Source of the DNA: Tabrizicola piscis
Lineage (GTDB): Bacteria; Pseudomonadota; Alphaproteobacteria; Rhodobacterales; Rhodobacteraceae
Direction of reading: 5' to 3'
Assembly: GCF_003940805.1 (NCBI RefSeq)
Contig: NZ_CP034328.1
Span: 1,532,001 to 1,596,000, forward strand
Length of the DNA stretch: 64,000 nt
Shown: in pieces, positions 9,546 to 18,469 of the stretch
Layout: every line of letters begins with the position of its first letter
Numbering within the stretch: position 1 is the stretch's first letter
The notes under the pieces: generated by a model
Told to the model about the DNA's origin: nothing
Databases searched by the model: none
Seen by the model: the letters and a program-made list of their open reading frames with translations, nothing else
Translations under genes and position numbers: made by a program

Positions 9546-10547
9546 TTGGCGAAGACACGCATCGGACCGGAAGAATTCCAGCGCCCCCTGCGCCGCTTGC
9601 TTGTGGGGATTGCGGTCCTGCTTTTGCTGGGACTGTTCCTGCTGTGGCGGATCGACAGCCCCCGGGTCGAGCGTTTTCGCGCCGGGCTGATTGACGCCGT
9701 CGTGCCGAACCTCGACTGGGCGATGCGGCCCGTCACCATGGTGGCGGGGATGCTGGACGACTTTCAGTCCTACACCCGCATCTACGAACAGAACCAGGAG
9801 CTGAAGCGCGAGTTGCAGCAGATGAAAGCCTGGAAAGAGGCCGCCCTGCAGCTGGAGCAGAAGAATGCCCGCCTGCTGGACCTGAACAAGGTGCGGCTGG
9901 ACCCGAAGTTCACCCATGTCACCGGCGTGGTGATGGCCGACAGCGGCTCGCCCTTCCGGCAGTCCGTCCTTTTGAACGTGGGCGAACGCGACGGCATCCG
10001 CGACGGCTGGGCCACGATGGACGGGATCGGTCTGGTCGGGCGCATCTCGGGCGTGGGGCAACGCACCTCGCGGGTCATTCTGGTGACTGACAGCAACAGC
10101 CGGATTCCGGTGACGATCCAGCCCTCGGGCCAGAAGGCGCTGCTCAGCGGGGACAACAGCCCCCTGCCACCGCTGGAGTTCATCGAGGATACCGATGAGG
10201 TGCGCCCCGGTGACCGGGTGGTCACGTCGGGCGATGGGGGGGTGTTCCCGGCGGGTCTGCTGGTGGGACAGGTCGCCCTTGGCACCGACAAGCGCCTGCG
10301 CGTTGTGCTGGCGGCGGATTATCAGCGGCTGGAGTTCCTGCGCGTCCTGCGCAGCCACGAGCTTGAGCCGATCACCGATCCCGGCAATCTGGTGGCGCCT
10401 CCGGTGCTGCCGCCGTTGCCCGACACATCTGCCGCAGCACTGGAATCAGCGGCGGGGGCGCAGCCTGCGGAAACCGAAGGCGGCGATGTCGAGGCTGCCG
10501 GGTCCGGTCTGGCCGAAGGGGCCGACGCGGGGGCCGGCGATGGGTGA
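9546..10547 (+). CDS. mreC: Rod-shape-determining protein MreC
   Basis: 333 residues. A short cytoplasmic N-terminus is followed by one membrane helix (about residues 19-36), a coiled-coil region (about 80-115, EQNQELKRELQQM) and the periplasmic beta domains of MreC, then an acidic Ala/Glu/Gly-rich tail. MreC links MreB to PBP2 and RodA. The start is TTG, supported by the AGGAAAGG stretch a few bases upstream and by the family's N-terminal length. The 3' end overlaps mreD by 8 bases. Confidence 0.94.
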   Translation: MAKTRIGPEEFQRPLRRLLVGIAVLLLLGLFLLWRIDSPRVERFRAGLIDAVVPNLDWAMRPVTMVAGMLDDFQSYTRIYEQNQELKRELQQMKAWKEAALQLEQKNARLLDLNKVRLDPKFTHVTGVVMADSGSPFRQSVLLNVGERDGIRDGWATMDGIGLVGRISGVGQRTSRVILVTDSNSRIPVTIQPSGQKALLSGDNSPLPPLEFIEDTDEVRPGDRVVTSGDGGVFPAGLLVGQVALGTDKRLRVVLAADYQRLEFLRVLRSHELEPITDPGNLVAPPVLPPLPDTSAAALESAAGAQPAETEGGDVEAAGSGLAEGADAGAGDG

Positions 10548-11079
10548 TTTCTGGCGTCAGGCCCATTGGGTGTTTCGCGCGCTGTTCGTGGCGCTCGCAC
10601 TTGGCCTGCTGTTCATGCGGCTCTTGCCGCTTGGCCACGCGCCCGGAACGCTGCCCGGCCCTGACGTGCTGCTGTGCCTGATCCTGGCCTGGGTGGTGCG
10701 GCGGCCCGAATTCCTGCCGATGCCGATGATCCTGATCGTCATGCTGGCGGAGGACCTTATCCTGATGCGGCCACCCGGCCTGTGGACCGCGATCGTCGTG
10801 CTGGCGACCGAATTCCTGCGCAACCGCGTGGCTTTGACGCGCGAGTTGAACTTTGTCGTGGAATGGATGCTGGTTGCCGGCGTGATGCTGGGCATGATGC
10901 TGGCCTACCGGCTGGCGCTGGCGGTGGCCTTTGTGCCGCAGCCCGCATTCGGCTTTGCCATCGTACAATACCTGTGGTCGATTGCGCTTTATCCGCTGGT
11001 GGTGGTCCTGTCGCGGTTCGTCCTTGACCTGCGCAAGCCCGCCATGGGCGAAGTCGATGATTTCGGGAGGCGGCTATGA
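10540..11079 (+). CDS. mreD: Rod-shape-determining membrane protein MreD
   Basis: 179 residues, about five to six hydrophobic helices, typical of MreD, the integral membrane partner of MreC. Start ATG at 10540 lies inside the end of mreC, and the stop overlaps the mrdA start as ATGA. These overlaps indicate tight translational coupling through the operon. Confidence 0.9.
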   Translation: MGDFWRQAHWVFRALFVALALGLLFMRLLPLGHAPGTLPGPDVLLCLILAWVVRRPEFLPMPMILIVMLAEDLILMRPPGLWTAIVVLATEFLRNRVALTRELNFVVEWMLVAGVMLGMMLAYRLALAVAFVPQPAFGFAIVQYLWSIALYPLVVVLSRFVLDLRKPAMGEVDDFGRRL

Positions 11080-13022
11080 GACGGACCGCACGCGACAGCG
11101 AAGAGGTCGCACGCACCCTGAACCGCCGCACGCTGCTGCTGGGCGGCGCGATGAGCGCGATGGTCGCGGTGCTGGGCGTCAGGATGCGCTATCTGCAGGT
11201 CGATCAGGCAGACGAATTCAGGCTGCTGGCGGAAGAGAACCGGATCAACATCCGCCTGATCCCGCCGGAACGCGGGCTGATCCAGGACCGCAACGGCAAG
11301 CTGATCGCGGCGAACGAACAGAACTACCGCGTCGTCATCACGCGTGAGGCGGCGGGGGACGTGGACCTTGTGCTGCGGCGGTTGGCCGGGATCATCCCGA
11401 TGACCCCGGAAGAGCTTGAACGCACCATCGAAGAGGTCAAGGCGCTGCGGGCCTTCGTGCCGGTGACGGTGGCCGAACGCCTAAGCTGGGAAGATTTCTC
11501 GAAAGTCGCGCTGAACGCCCCGGCCCTGCCCGGCGTCGTGCCCGAGGTCGGCCTGTCGCGGCTTTATCCGCTGGACCAGGATTTCGCGCATGTGGTCGGC
11601 TATGTCGGCCCGGTCAGCGAAAAGGACCTTGAGGCGCTGGAGACGCCGGACCCGCTTCTGAAGATCCCCAAGTTCCAGATCGGCAAGATCGGCGTGGAAA
11701 AGTGGATGGAGGACACCCTGCGCGGCCGCGCGGGCACCAAGCGGATCGAAGTGAACTCGGCCGGACGGGTCATGCGTGAGCTGGAGCGGCAAGAAGGCGA
11801 TCCGGGCACTGACATTCGCCTGACCATCGACGCCGGGGTGCAGAACTTCGCCCAAGCCCGTCTGGGCGAGGAAAGTGCTGCCGCCGTCGTGATGGATGTC
11901 CGCAACGGCGACATTCTCTGCGCCGCCTCGTCGCCATCCTTCGACCCGAACCTGTTCGTGCGCGGGATCAGCCACACCGACTACAACCTGCTGATGGAGG
12001 ATGACCACCGCCCGCTGGCCAACAAGACCGTGTCGGGGGCCTATCCGCCGGGATCGACGTTCAAGATGGTCACGGCCCTGGCCGCGCTGGAAGCCGGGGT
12101 GATCACGGCGGACACCCGGGTCAGCTGCCCGGGCTATATCGAGTTTGGCGGGCGGCGGTTCCACTGCTGGAAGCGCGCGGGCCATGGGACGGTCAGCCTT
12201 GAACGGTCGCTCAGCGAAAGCTGTGACGTCTATTACTACGACATCGCGCAGCGGGTGGGCATCGACAAGATCGCCGAGATGGGCCGCAAGCTGGGCCTTG
12301 GTCAGCGCTTTGACATCCCGATGAGCGCCGTCACCGAAGGGATCATGCCGGACAAGCAGTGGAAGATGGAACGCCACAAGCAGGACTGGCGGATTGGCGA
12401 CACGATCAACGCCTCGATCGGGCAGGGCTATGTGCTGACCTCTCCCATCCAGCTCGCGGTCATGACAGCGCGGATCGCCAGTGGCCGGGCCGTGGTGCCG
12501 CGTCTGGTGCGGATGGTGAACGATCAGGCACTGCCCGAACCCGAGGCCGCGCCGCTTGGCCTGACGCCGGAACATCTGGCCGCTGTACAGCGCGGGATGA
12601 ATGAGGTGGTGAACGGCGAACGCGGCACGGCCAAATCCAGCCGGGTCGTGGACCCGACGCTCGTGATGGCCGGCAAGACCGGCACCAGTCAGGTGCGCAA
12701 CATCAGCGCCGCCGAACGCGAGGCGGGGGTGATTTCCAACGACGATCTGCCCTGGAACCGGCGCGACCATGCGCTGTTCGTGGGCTATGCGCCCTATGAT
12801 GCGCCGCGCTATGCCATCTCGGTCGTGGTGGAACATGGCGGGGGCGGGTCGACCGCTGCCGCCCCGATTGCCCGTGACATCCTGCTTCGGGCGCTGTCGG
12901 ACGGGTTGCCATCGCTGGACGCCTACCCTTCCAGCCAGCGCGGCCGGATCGAGACGATGCTGAACGAGTTGCCGCTGCGCGACCCGATCACCGGGGAAAC
13001 CCCGGTTCGGACAAGGGCGTGA
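11076..13022 (+). CDS. mrdA: Penicillin-binding protein 2 (peptidoglycan transpeptidase)
   Basis: 648 residues: one N-terminal membrane helix (about 22-40), the PBP dimerization domain, and a class B transpeptidase domain. The active-site SxxK is in PPGSTFK (about residues 324-330), the SxN-type motif in the SESCD region, and KTG in AGKTGTSQ. It crosslinks side-wall peptidoglycan with RodA as its glycosyltransferase partner. GGGAGG lies 5 bases before the ATG. rodA follows after 4 bases. Confidence 0.96.
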   Translation: MRRTARDSEEVARTLNRRTLLLGGAMSAMVAVLGVRMRYLQVDQADEFRLLAEENRINIRLIPPERGLIQDRNGKLIAANEQNYRVVITREAAGDVDLVLRRLAGIIPMTPEELERTIEEVKALRAFVPVTVAERLSWEDFSKVALNAPALPGVVPEVGLSRLYPLDQDFAHVVGYVGPVSEKDLEALETPDPLLKIPKFQIGKIGVEKWMEDTLRGRAGTKRIEVNSAGRVMRELERQEGDPGTDIRLTIDAGVQNFAQARLGEESAAAVVMDVRNGDILCAASSPSFDPNLFVRGISHTDYNLLMEDDHRPLANKTVSGAYPPGSTFKMVTALAALEAGVITADTRVSCPGYIEFGGRRFHCWKRAGHGTVSLERSLSESCDVYYYDIAQRVGIDKIAEMGRKLGLGQRFDIPMSAVTEGIMPDKQWKMERHKQDWRIGDTINASIGQGYVLTSPIQLAVMTARIASGRAVVPRLVRMVNDQALPEPEAAPLGLTPEHLAAVQRGMNEVVNGERGTAKSSRVVDPTLVMAGKTGTSQVRNISAAEREAGVISNDDLPWNRRDHALFVGYAPYDAPRYAISVVVEHGGGGSTAAAPIARDILLRALSDGLPSLDAYPSSQRGRIETMLNELPLRDPITGETPVRTRA

Positions 13023-13026
13023 CGCG

Positions 13027-14166
13027 ATGAGCTTTCTTGAATACCGCGTCAAGCAGGCCCCCACGGGGTTCCGCAAGGTCCTGTTCCTGAACTGGCCGCT
13101 GGTCGTGCTGGTCACCGCGGTCGCGTCCGTCGGGTTCCTGATGCTGTATTCGATTGCCGGGGGAAACCTTGACACCTGGGCGCGACCGCAGATGGAGCGG
13201 TTTGTGGCGGGCATGGTGTTGATGTTCATCGTCGCCATGGTGCCGATCTGGTTCTGGCGCAACATGGCGGGGCTGGCCTATCTGGTGTCCTTCATCCTGC
13301 TGCTGTTCGTTGAATTTTTCGGCGATGTCGGCATGGGTGCGCAGCGCTGGATCGACCTTGGGTTCATTCGCCTGCAGCCGTCCGAGATGATGAAATTCAC
13401 CCTCGTGATGATGCTGGCGGCCTATTACGACTGGCTGGACAGCAAGAAGACCTCGCGCCCGCTTTATGTGCTGATCCCGGTCCTGTTGACTGTGGCGCCG
13501 ACGGTTCTGGTGCTGATGCAGCCGAACCTTGGCACGTCGATCCTGCTTCTGCTGGCCGGAGCGGCGGTGATGTTCGCGGCCGGGGTCAGCCTTTGGTACT
13601 TTGGCGCCGTGCTGGCCTTGGGGGTCGGGGCGGTGGTCAGCGTCTTTACCCTGCGCGGCACGGAATGGCAGTTCCTGCATGACTATCAGTACCGGCGGAT
13701 CGACACGTTTCTTGACCCGACAGCCGACCCTTTGGGTGCGGGCTACAACATCATTCAGGCCAAGATCGCGCTTGGGTCGGGTGGGTGGTCCGGCAAAGGG
13801 TTCATGCAGGGCACACAGTCCCGGCTGAACTTCCTGCCGGAAAAGCACACCGACTTCATCTTCACCACTCTGGCCGAGGAGTTCGGGTTCATCGGCGCGT
13901 TTTCCCTGCTGGGGCTTTATGCGCTGATCATCGGGTTCTGCCTTGTGGCGGCATTCCAGAACCGCGACCGGTTCTCGGCGCTGCTTATCGTCGGGATTGC
14001 GGCGAACTTCTTCTTCTACATCGCGGTGAACCTGTCGATGGTGATGGGCATGGCACCGGTCGTAGGCGTGCCCTTGCCGCTGCTCAGCTACGGGGGGTCG
14101 GCGATGCTGGTTCTGCTGGTGGGCTTCGGGCTGGTACAAAGCGCGCATGTCCACAGGCCGCGCTAG
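13027..14166 (+). CDS. rodA: Rod-shape SEDS glycosyltransferase RodA
   Basis: 379 residues with about ten membrane helices of the SEDS family, which polymerizes lipid II into glycan strands. The family signature near the C-terminus is visible as VVGVPLPLLSYGGS, and the extracellular loop has FLPEKHTDFIF, which contains the conserved residues for catalysis. It pairs with PBP2 encoded immediately upstream. Confidence 0.96.
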   Translation: MSFLEYRVKQAPTGFRKVLFLNWPLVVLVTAVASVGFLMLYSIAGGNLDTWARPQMERFVAGMVLMFIVAMVPIWFWRNMAGLAYLVSFILLLFVEFFGDVGMGAQRWIDLGFIRLQPSEMMKFTLVMMLAAYYDWLDSKKTSRPLYVLIPVLLTVAPTVLVLMQPNLGTSILLLLAGAAVMFAAGVSLWYFGAVLALGVGAVVSVFTLRGTEWQFLHDYQYRRIDTFLDPTADPLGAGYNIIQAKIALGSGGWSGKGFMQGTQSRLNFLPEKHTDFIFTTLAEEFGFIGAFSLLGLYALIIGFCLVAAFQNRDRFSALLIVGIAANFFFYIAVNLSMVMGMAPVVGVPLPLLSYGGSAMLVLLVGFGLVQSAHVHRPR

Positions 14167-14790
14167 ATGATCCACCTCGCCCCCCGGCACGGCCGGTTTC
14201 TGGCGGCCTTCGGGGTTGGCGTGCTCGTGGCGCTGGCCGCGCTGTTGCAAGGGCAGTCGGCGGTCTATGTCGTCCTCTTGGGCGGCAATGCGTTTTTCAT
14301 CCTTTATCTGGCGCTGATGGCCCGGCTGATCCGCGCCTCTGGCCCGGCAGAGCTGCGCGCCCATGCCGAACAGGATGATGAAGGCGTGGCCCTGATCCTG
14401 CTTCTGGCGCTTTTGGCAATCATCGTCAGTCTGGCCGCGATCTTTCTGGTCCTCAGCGCCGATGAAAGCATGCTTTCGGCGCGGCTCTTTGCCTTGGTCA
14501 GCATACCTTTGGGCTGGACCACTGTGCATGTGCTGGTGGCGATGCACTATGCCCACCTCTACTATCACGGCGCGCATGGCGGGATGACCTTTCCGGGCAA
14601 GGGTGAACCGGATGCGATGGATTTTGTGTATGCCAGTTTCGTCATCGGCATGACGGCGCAAGTGTCGGATGTGACGGTGGAGTCGCGTCAGGTGCGCAAG
14701 GCGGTGCTGGTGCATTCGGTGGTCTCGTTCTTCTACAACACCTGCATCCTGGCGCTGGCGATCAATGCCGCAATCACGGCTGGGCAATAG
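14167..14790 (+). CDS. DUF1345 integral membrane protein
   Basis: 207 residues with about five or six membrane helices; the motif AMHYAHLYY followed by DAMDFVYASFVIGMTAQVSD is characteristic of DUF1345. The function of the family is unknown. The ATG comes directly after the rodA stop codon with no spacer, so the gene is expressed as the last member of the shape operon here. Whether it contributes to shape or simply uses the operon's transcription is open. Confidence 0.85.
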   Translation: MIHLAPRHGRFLAAFGVGVLVALAALLQGQSAVYVVLLGGNAFFILYLALMARLIRASGPAELRAHAEQDDEGVALILLLALLAIIVSLAAIFLVLSADESMLSARLFALVSIPLGWTTVHVLVAMHYAHLYYHGAHGGMTFPGKGEPDAMDFVYASFVIGMTAQVSDVTVESRQVRKAVLVHSVVSFFYNTCILALAINAAITAGQ

Positions 14791-14888
14791 GCTGTGGCCT
14801 TTTGGGCGGCGGATGGGCAAGATGCCCAGACGTTAACAAATCCTGAAGTCGCGCCTGCAAGCCCTTGATTTTGCCTGCGCCGCACAAA

Positions 14889-14903
14889 GTCCCTGCCCGG
14901 GAC
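14889..14903. promoter_or_regulatory. Palindrome GTCCCTGCCCGGGAC (copy 2 of 3)
   Basis: Identical 15-base core to the elements at 1777-1791 and 56888-56902, here with A on both flanks. It is 21 bases before the GhrA-like start codon and just after a GTTAACAAA motif (14832-14840). At this place it could act on translation or transcription of the downstream gene, unlike the other two copies, which follow stop codons. Confidence 0.55.
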
Positions 14904-14924
14904 ACCTGCCAAAGGCCCTGCCCC

Positions 14925-15839
14925 ATGCCCACGATCCTCTTCGCCGCCCCCTCCCTCTGGCCCGAGTATCAGACGGCCCTCCCCCAGGCTTTGGCCGAGG
15001 TCGGGGTAACCGGCCCCGTCGTGACCGAGGCCCGCCCCGAGGATGTCGACTACATCGTCTACGCCCCCTCCTCGCCCCTGCAGGATTTCACCGCCTATAC
15101 CCGCACCAAGGCCGTCCTCAGCCTTTGGGCGGGGGTAGAGCGGATTGTGGGCAACACGACCCTGACCCAACCCCTGTGCCGGATGGTCGACCCCGGCCTG
15201 ACCGAGGGGATGGTCGAATGGGTGGTGGGCCATACGCTGCGGCACCATCTGGGGATGGACCGGCATATCGTGAATCCCGGCCATGTGTGGGACCCGACCT
15301 GCCCACCCCTTGCCCGGGAACGGCCGGTGGCGGTGCTGGGCATGGGGGCGCTTGGCGCGGCTTGTGCTGCCGCCCTGCAGGCGCTGAACTTTCCGGTCAC
15401 GGGGTGGAGCCGGACGGAAAGGCCCGGCTGCCTGCATGGCGAGGACGGGTTGCGCCAAGCCCTGGCCACGGCGCAGATCGTGGTCCTGCTGCTGCCGAAA
15501 ACGCCCGAGACCGAAAACCTTCTGAACGCCGCCCAGCTTGCCCTGCTGCCCCAGGGGGCCGTGATCCTGAACCCCGGGCGCGGGCCACTGATCGACGATG
15601 CAGCCCTGCTGGCGGCGCTGGATGCGGGGCAGATCGGCCATGCCACGCTGGATGTGTTCCGGGTGGAACCCCTGCCCACGGACCATCCGTTCTGGGCCCA
15701 CGCGCGCGTGACCGTAACCCCCCACATCGCTGCCGATACCCGCACTTCGTCCGCCGCCCGGGTGATTGCGGAAAACATCCGCCGGGGCGAAGCCGGAGAG
15801 CCCTTCCTCCACCTTGTCGACCGGGCGCGCGGCTACTGA
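14925..15839 (+). CDS. Glyoxylate/hydroxypyruvate reductase A-like 2-hydroxyacid dehydrogenase
   Basis: 304 residues starting MPTILFAAPSLWPEYQ. The NAD(P)-binding glycine motif is VLGMGALGAAC, the catalytic Arg sits in NPGRGPLIDD, the Glu in FRVEPLP and the His in TPHIAADT. Overall pattern fits GhrA, which reduces glyoxylate and hydroxypyruvate, including the LWAGVERI substrate-loop region near residue 70. The frame is open 20 codons upstream, but the homology begins at the chosen ATG. Monocistronic by context. Confidence 0.88.
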   Translation: MPTILFAAPSLWPEYQTALPQALAEVGVTGPVVTEARPEDVDYIVYAPSSPLQDFTAYTRTKAVLSLWAGVERIVGNTTLTQPLCRMVDPGLTEGMVEWVVGHTLRHHLGMDRHIVNPGHVWDPTCPPLARERPVAVLGMGALGAACAAALQALNFPVTGWSRTERPGCLHGEDGLRQALATAQIVVLLLPKTPETENLLNAAQLALLPQGAVILNPGRGPLIDDAALLAALDAGQIGHATLDVFRVEPLPTDHPFWAHARVTVTPHIAADTRTSSAARVIAENIRRGEAGEPFLHLVDRARGY

Positions 15840-15909
15840 CCTTCAAAGGTCGGGAACGGAACAGCCGGATGCCATCGCCCATGGCAGCACTGTCGCAGCG
15901 AGGTGCGGA

Positions 15910-16830
15910 ATGCGATACGGGCAAGGCGTGGCTTTGGTACTGGCGGCGGGAAGCCTGTGGTCGCTGATGGGCCTTGGCCTGCGCCAGATCGAGGCGGCAA
16001 GCGTGTGGCAGATCCTGTTCTGGCGGTCGGTCGGGATGGTGCCGGTTCTGTTCGCCTTCATCTGGTGGCGGTCGGGCGGCAGGCCCTTTGCCGCGATCCG
16101 CAAGGTTGGCCTTGCCGGGGTGATCGGTGGCTGCGGCCTGGTCTTTGCCTTTGCCGGGGCGATCTATGCGATCCAGACCACCACGATCGCCAATGCGGTG
16201 TTCCTGTTCACCGCCTCGCCCTTCGTCGCGGCGATCCTTGGCTGGATCATCCTTGGCGAACGGGTGGGCCGCTGGACCTGGGTGGCCATCGGGCTGGCGG
16301 TCATCGGGATGTACCTTATGGTGCGCGAGGGGCTGGCCATGGGAGAATTGGCTGGCAACATCGCAGCCCTTTTGTCAGCCGTCGGGTTCGGCGCCTTTTC
16401 GGTGGCGCTGCGCTGGGGAAAGGTGGGACAGATGCTGCCGGTGTCGATGCTGGGGGGCGTCTTCTCCGTGCTGGTGGCCGGCCTTGTGCTGACCGCGTCG
16501 GGTGAACCGATTGTCGTGTCGGGCTGGGACATCGGCGTCTCACTGGGAATCGGGGCGGTGATCCTGGCTTTGGGGATGGTGATGTACACGCTGGGCAGCA
16601 AGGTCATCCCGGCGGCGGAACTGACGCTTCTGTCGCTGATCGAGGTGCTGCTGGCACCGATGTGGGTGTTCGCCTTCCTTGGCGAGACGGCGAGTGCGGC
16701 CACCTTCGTCGGCGGCGGGGTCCTTCTGGCTGCCGTGGTGCTGAACGCGGTGATGGGAGCACGGGCGCAGATGGCGCAGACTCTTCCTGATGGGGGGCTT
16801 GCGAACCGGGCCCGACCTGTGAATGAATGA
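15910..16830 (+). CDS. EamA/DMT-family transporter
   Basis: 306 residues with about ten membrane helices in two EamA repeats. ASPFVAAILGWIILGERV closes the first repeat and LLSLIEVLLAPMWVFAFLGE the second, both typical. Such proteins export or import metabolites such as amino acids or nucleosides; the substrate is not predictable. The ATG at 15910 opens directly into the first helix. It ends 190 bases before the glutamine-synthetase-like gene and may serve that cluster. Confidence 0.9.
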   Translation: MRYGQGVALVLAAGSLWSLMGLGLRQIEAASVWQILFWRSVGMVPVLFAFIWWRSGGRPFAAIRKVGLAGVIGGCGLVFAFAGAIYAIQTTTIANAVFLFTASPFVAAILGWIILGERVGRWTWVAIGLAVIGMYLMVREGLAMGELAGNIAALLSAVGFGAFSVALRWGKVGQMLPVSMLGGVFSVLVAGLVLTASGEPIVVSGWDIGVSLGIGAVILALGMVMYTLGSKVIPAAELTLLSLIEVLLAPMWVFAFLGETASAATFVGGGVLLAAVVLNAVMGARAQMAQTLPDGGLANRARPVNE

Positions 16831-16849
16831 TCAAATTCACGGATCATTC
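16825..16849. promoter_or_regulatory. Perfect inverted repeat GAATGATC-N9-GATCATTC
   Basis: 8-bp perfect arms with 17-bp centre spacing, across the stop codon of the transporter gene and about 170 bases upstream of the glutamine-synthetase-like gene. Arm length and spacing fit an operator for a dimeric regulator (GntR, LacI or TetR style). An RNA hairpin is also possible. No regulator gene is adjacent. Confidence 0.5.
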
Positions 16850-17020
16850 GCCGTGAGTTGGGGAGAACGTCAGAATGCGGTCTGATCCGCAAGACACCAG
16901 CCGCGGCCCCTGCTGGCCGCGCAAGCCCGAGTTTGGCGGCGGACGGGGCATTTTCGCCCGACTGCTGAACCCGGGGCCGGCGTGTCCCGCATTGCATTCC
17001 GACATCTGAAAGAGGCACCC

Positions 17021-18385
17021 ATGCCCGGAAATCTGACGCTTGAAGACCTGAAGGCCGCCGTAAAGCGCGGCGACATCGACACTGTTCTGGTGGCCGGCAT
17101 CGACATGCAAGGCCGCCTGATGGGCAAGCGCTTTCACGCGCAGTTCTTTGTCGATGGCGGCTGGGAGGAAACCCATTGCTGCAACTACCTGCTGACCGTG
17201 GACATGGAGATGAACACGGTGCAGGGCTACAAATCCTCATCCTGGCAGACGGGATATGGCGATTACATCCTGAAGCCCGACATGGGCACCCTGCGGCTGA
17301 TCCCCTGGCTGCCGGGGACGGCGCTGGTCCTTGGTGACACGCTGGACCATCACGGGCATGAAGTTCCCCATTCCCCCCGCGCGATCCTGAAGCGTCAGGT
17401 GGCACGGGCCCGGGCGCTGGGGTTTGAACCCATGATGGCGACCGAGCTTGAATTCTACCTGTTCGAGAATTCCTACGAAAACCTGCGCGATGGCGGGCTT
17501 TCGGCGCTGAAACCCGTATCGGGGTACAACGAGGATTACCACATCTTCCAGACCACCAAGGAAGAAGACGTGATGCGCGCCATCCGCAACGGGCTTTATG
17601 GCGCGGGCATCCCGATCGAGAATTCCAAGGGTGAGGCGGATGCAGGCCAGGAAGAGGTGAACTACCGCTACTCTGACGCGCTGGACACCGCCGACAACCA
17701 TGTGATCGTGAAGAACGGCGTGAAGGAAATTGCCTGGACCAAGGGCAAGTCGGTGACCTTCATGGCCAAGTATGACCATAGGAAGGCCGGGTCCTCCAGC
17801 CACATCCACCAAAGCCTGTGGACCAAGGACGGCAAGCCCTGCTTTGCCGACAAGGATGACAAGCACGGCATGTCGGCCACGATGAAGCACTACATGGCGG
17901 GTCAACTGGCCCATGCGGGGGAGCTGACGGCGTTTCTGGCGCCTTACGTCAACAGCTACAAACGCTTCACCGTGGGCATGTTCGCCCCCACCAAGGCGGT
18001 GTGGAGTGCCGACAACCGCACGGCGGGCTTCCGGGTCTGCGGCGTCCACTCCAAGGCCGTACGGGTCGAATGCCGCATTCCGGGGTCGGACGTGAACCCC
18101 TACCTCGCCTGCGCTGCGCTGCTGGCGGCGGGCCTTGCAGGGATCGAAGGCAAGATGGAGCTGGAACCCGAAATGTCCGGCGACATGTACAACACCGCCG
18201 GCATCCGCGAGATCCCGCATAACCTGCGTGAAGCGGCTGCGCTCCTGAACGGGTCAAAAATGCTGCGCGAGGCCTTTGGCGATGACGTGATCGACCACTA
18301 CCACCACGCCGCCCAATGGGAGATTTCCGAGACCGACCGCGTTGTCACCGACTTTGAACGCGAACGGCTTTTGGAGCGGGCGTGA
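17021..18385 (+). CDS. Glutamine-synthetase-like gamma-glutamyl-amine ligase
   Basis: 454 residues from the ATG of MPGNLTLEDL; the earlier in-frame ATG (16982) adds only unmatched residues. ATELEFYLFE holds metal ligands, SSHIHQSLW is the nucleotide/metal His motif, and VECRIPGSDVNPYLACAALL is the family C-terminal signature. It belongs to the GlnA-III/PuuA/IpuC side of the family, which joins glutamate to amines rather than ammonia, not to the housekeeping GlnA. Aldehyde and alcohol dehydrogenase genes follow, as in pathways for ethanolamine or alaninol. A transcript leader of up to 190 bases contains two short hairpins (TGCGG/CCGCA and CGCGGCC/GGCCGCG). Confidence 0.88.
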   Translation: MPGNLTLEDLKAAVKRGDIDTVLVAGIDMQGRLMGKRFHAQFFVDGGWEETHCCNYLLTVDMEMNTVQGYKSSSWQTGYGDYILKPDMGTLRLIPWLPGTALVLGDTLDHHGHEVPHSPRAILKRQVARARALGFEPMMATELEFYLFENSYENLRDGGLSALKPVSGYNEDYHIFQTTKEEDVMRAIRNGLYGAGIPIENSKGEADAGQEEVNYRYSDALDTADNHVIVKNGVKEIAWTKGKSVTFMAKYDHRKAGSSSHIHQSLWTKDGKPCFADKDDKHGMSATMKHYMAGQLAHAGELTAFLAPYVNSYKRFTVGMFAPTKAVWSADNRTAGFRVCGVHSKAVRVECRIPGSDVNPYLACAALLAAGLAGIEGKMELEPEMSGDMYNTAGIREIPHNLREAAALLNGSKMLREAFGDDVIDHYHHAAQWEISETDRVVTDFERERLLERA

Positions 18386-18404
18386 CTGGACGCTTGGAAC
18401 ACCT

Positions 18405-18460
18405 GTAGGTCGGGCTTCAGCCCGACTGACTGCACACCGTCGGGCTGAAGCCCGACCTAC
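18405..18460. repeat. Paired REP elements in inverted orientation
   Basis: Two 22-base elements, GTAGGTCGGGCTTCAGCC... at 18405-18426 and its exact reverse complement at 18439-18460, separated by 12 bases. Each arm is itself a palindrome, so the RNA can form either two small hairpins or one long 22-bp stem. It sits inside the cluster between the ligase stop and the aldehyde dehydrogenase start, where it may set the relative mRNA levels of the two. The same element occurs at 55844-55865 and 55989-56010. Confidence 0.85.
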
Positions 18461-18469
18461 GAGGACGAT

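Noticed and set aside
16850..17020. Possible riboswitch in the leader of the ligase gene
   Set aside because: Only two simple hairpins are visible, and I could not match a known aptamer core.
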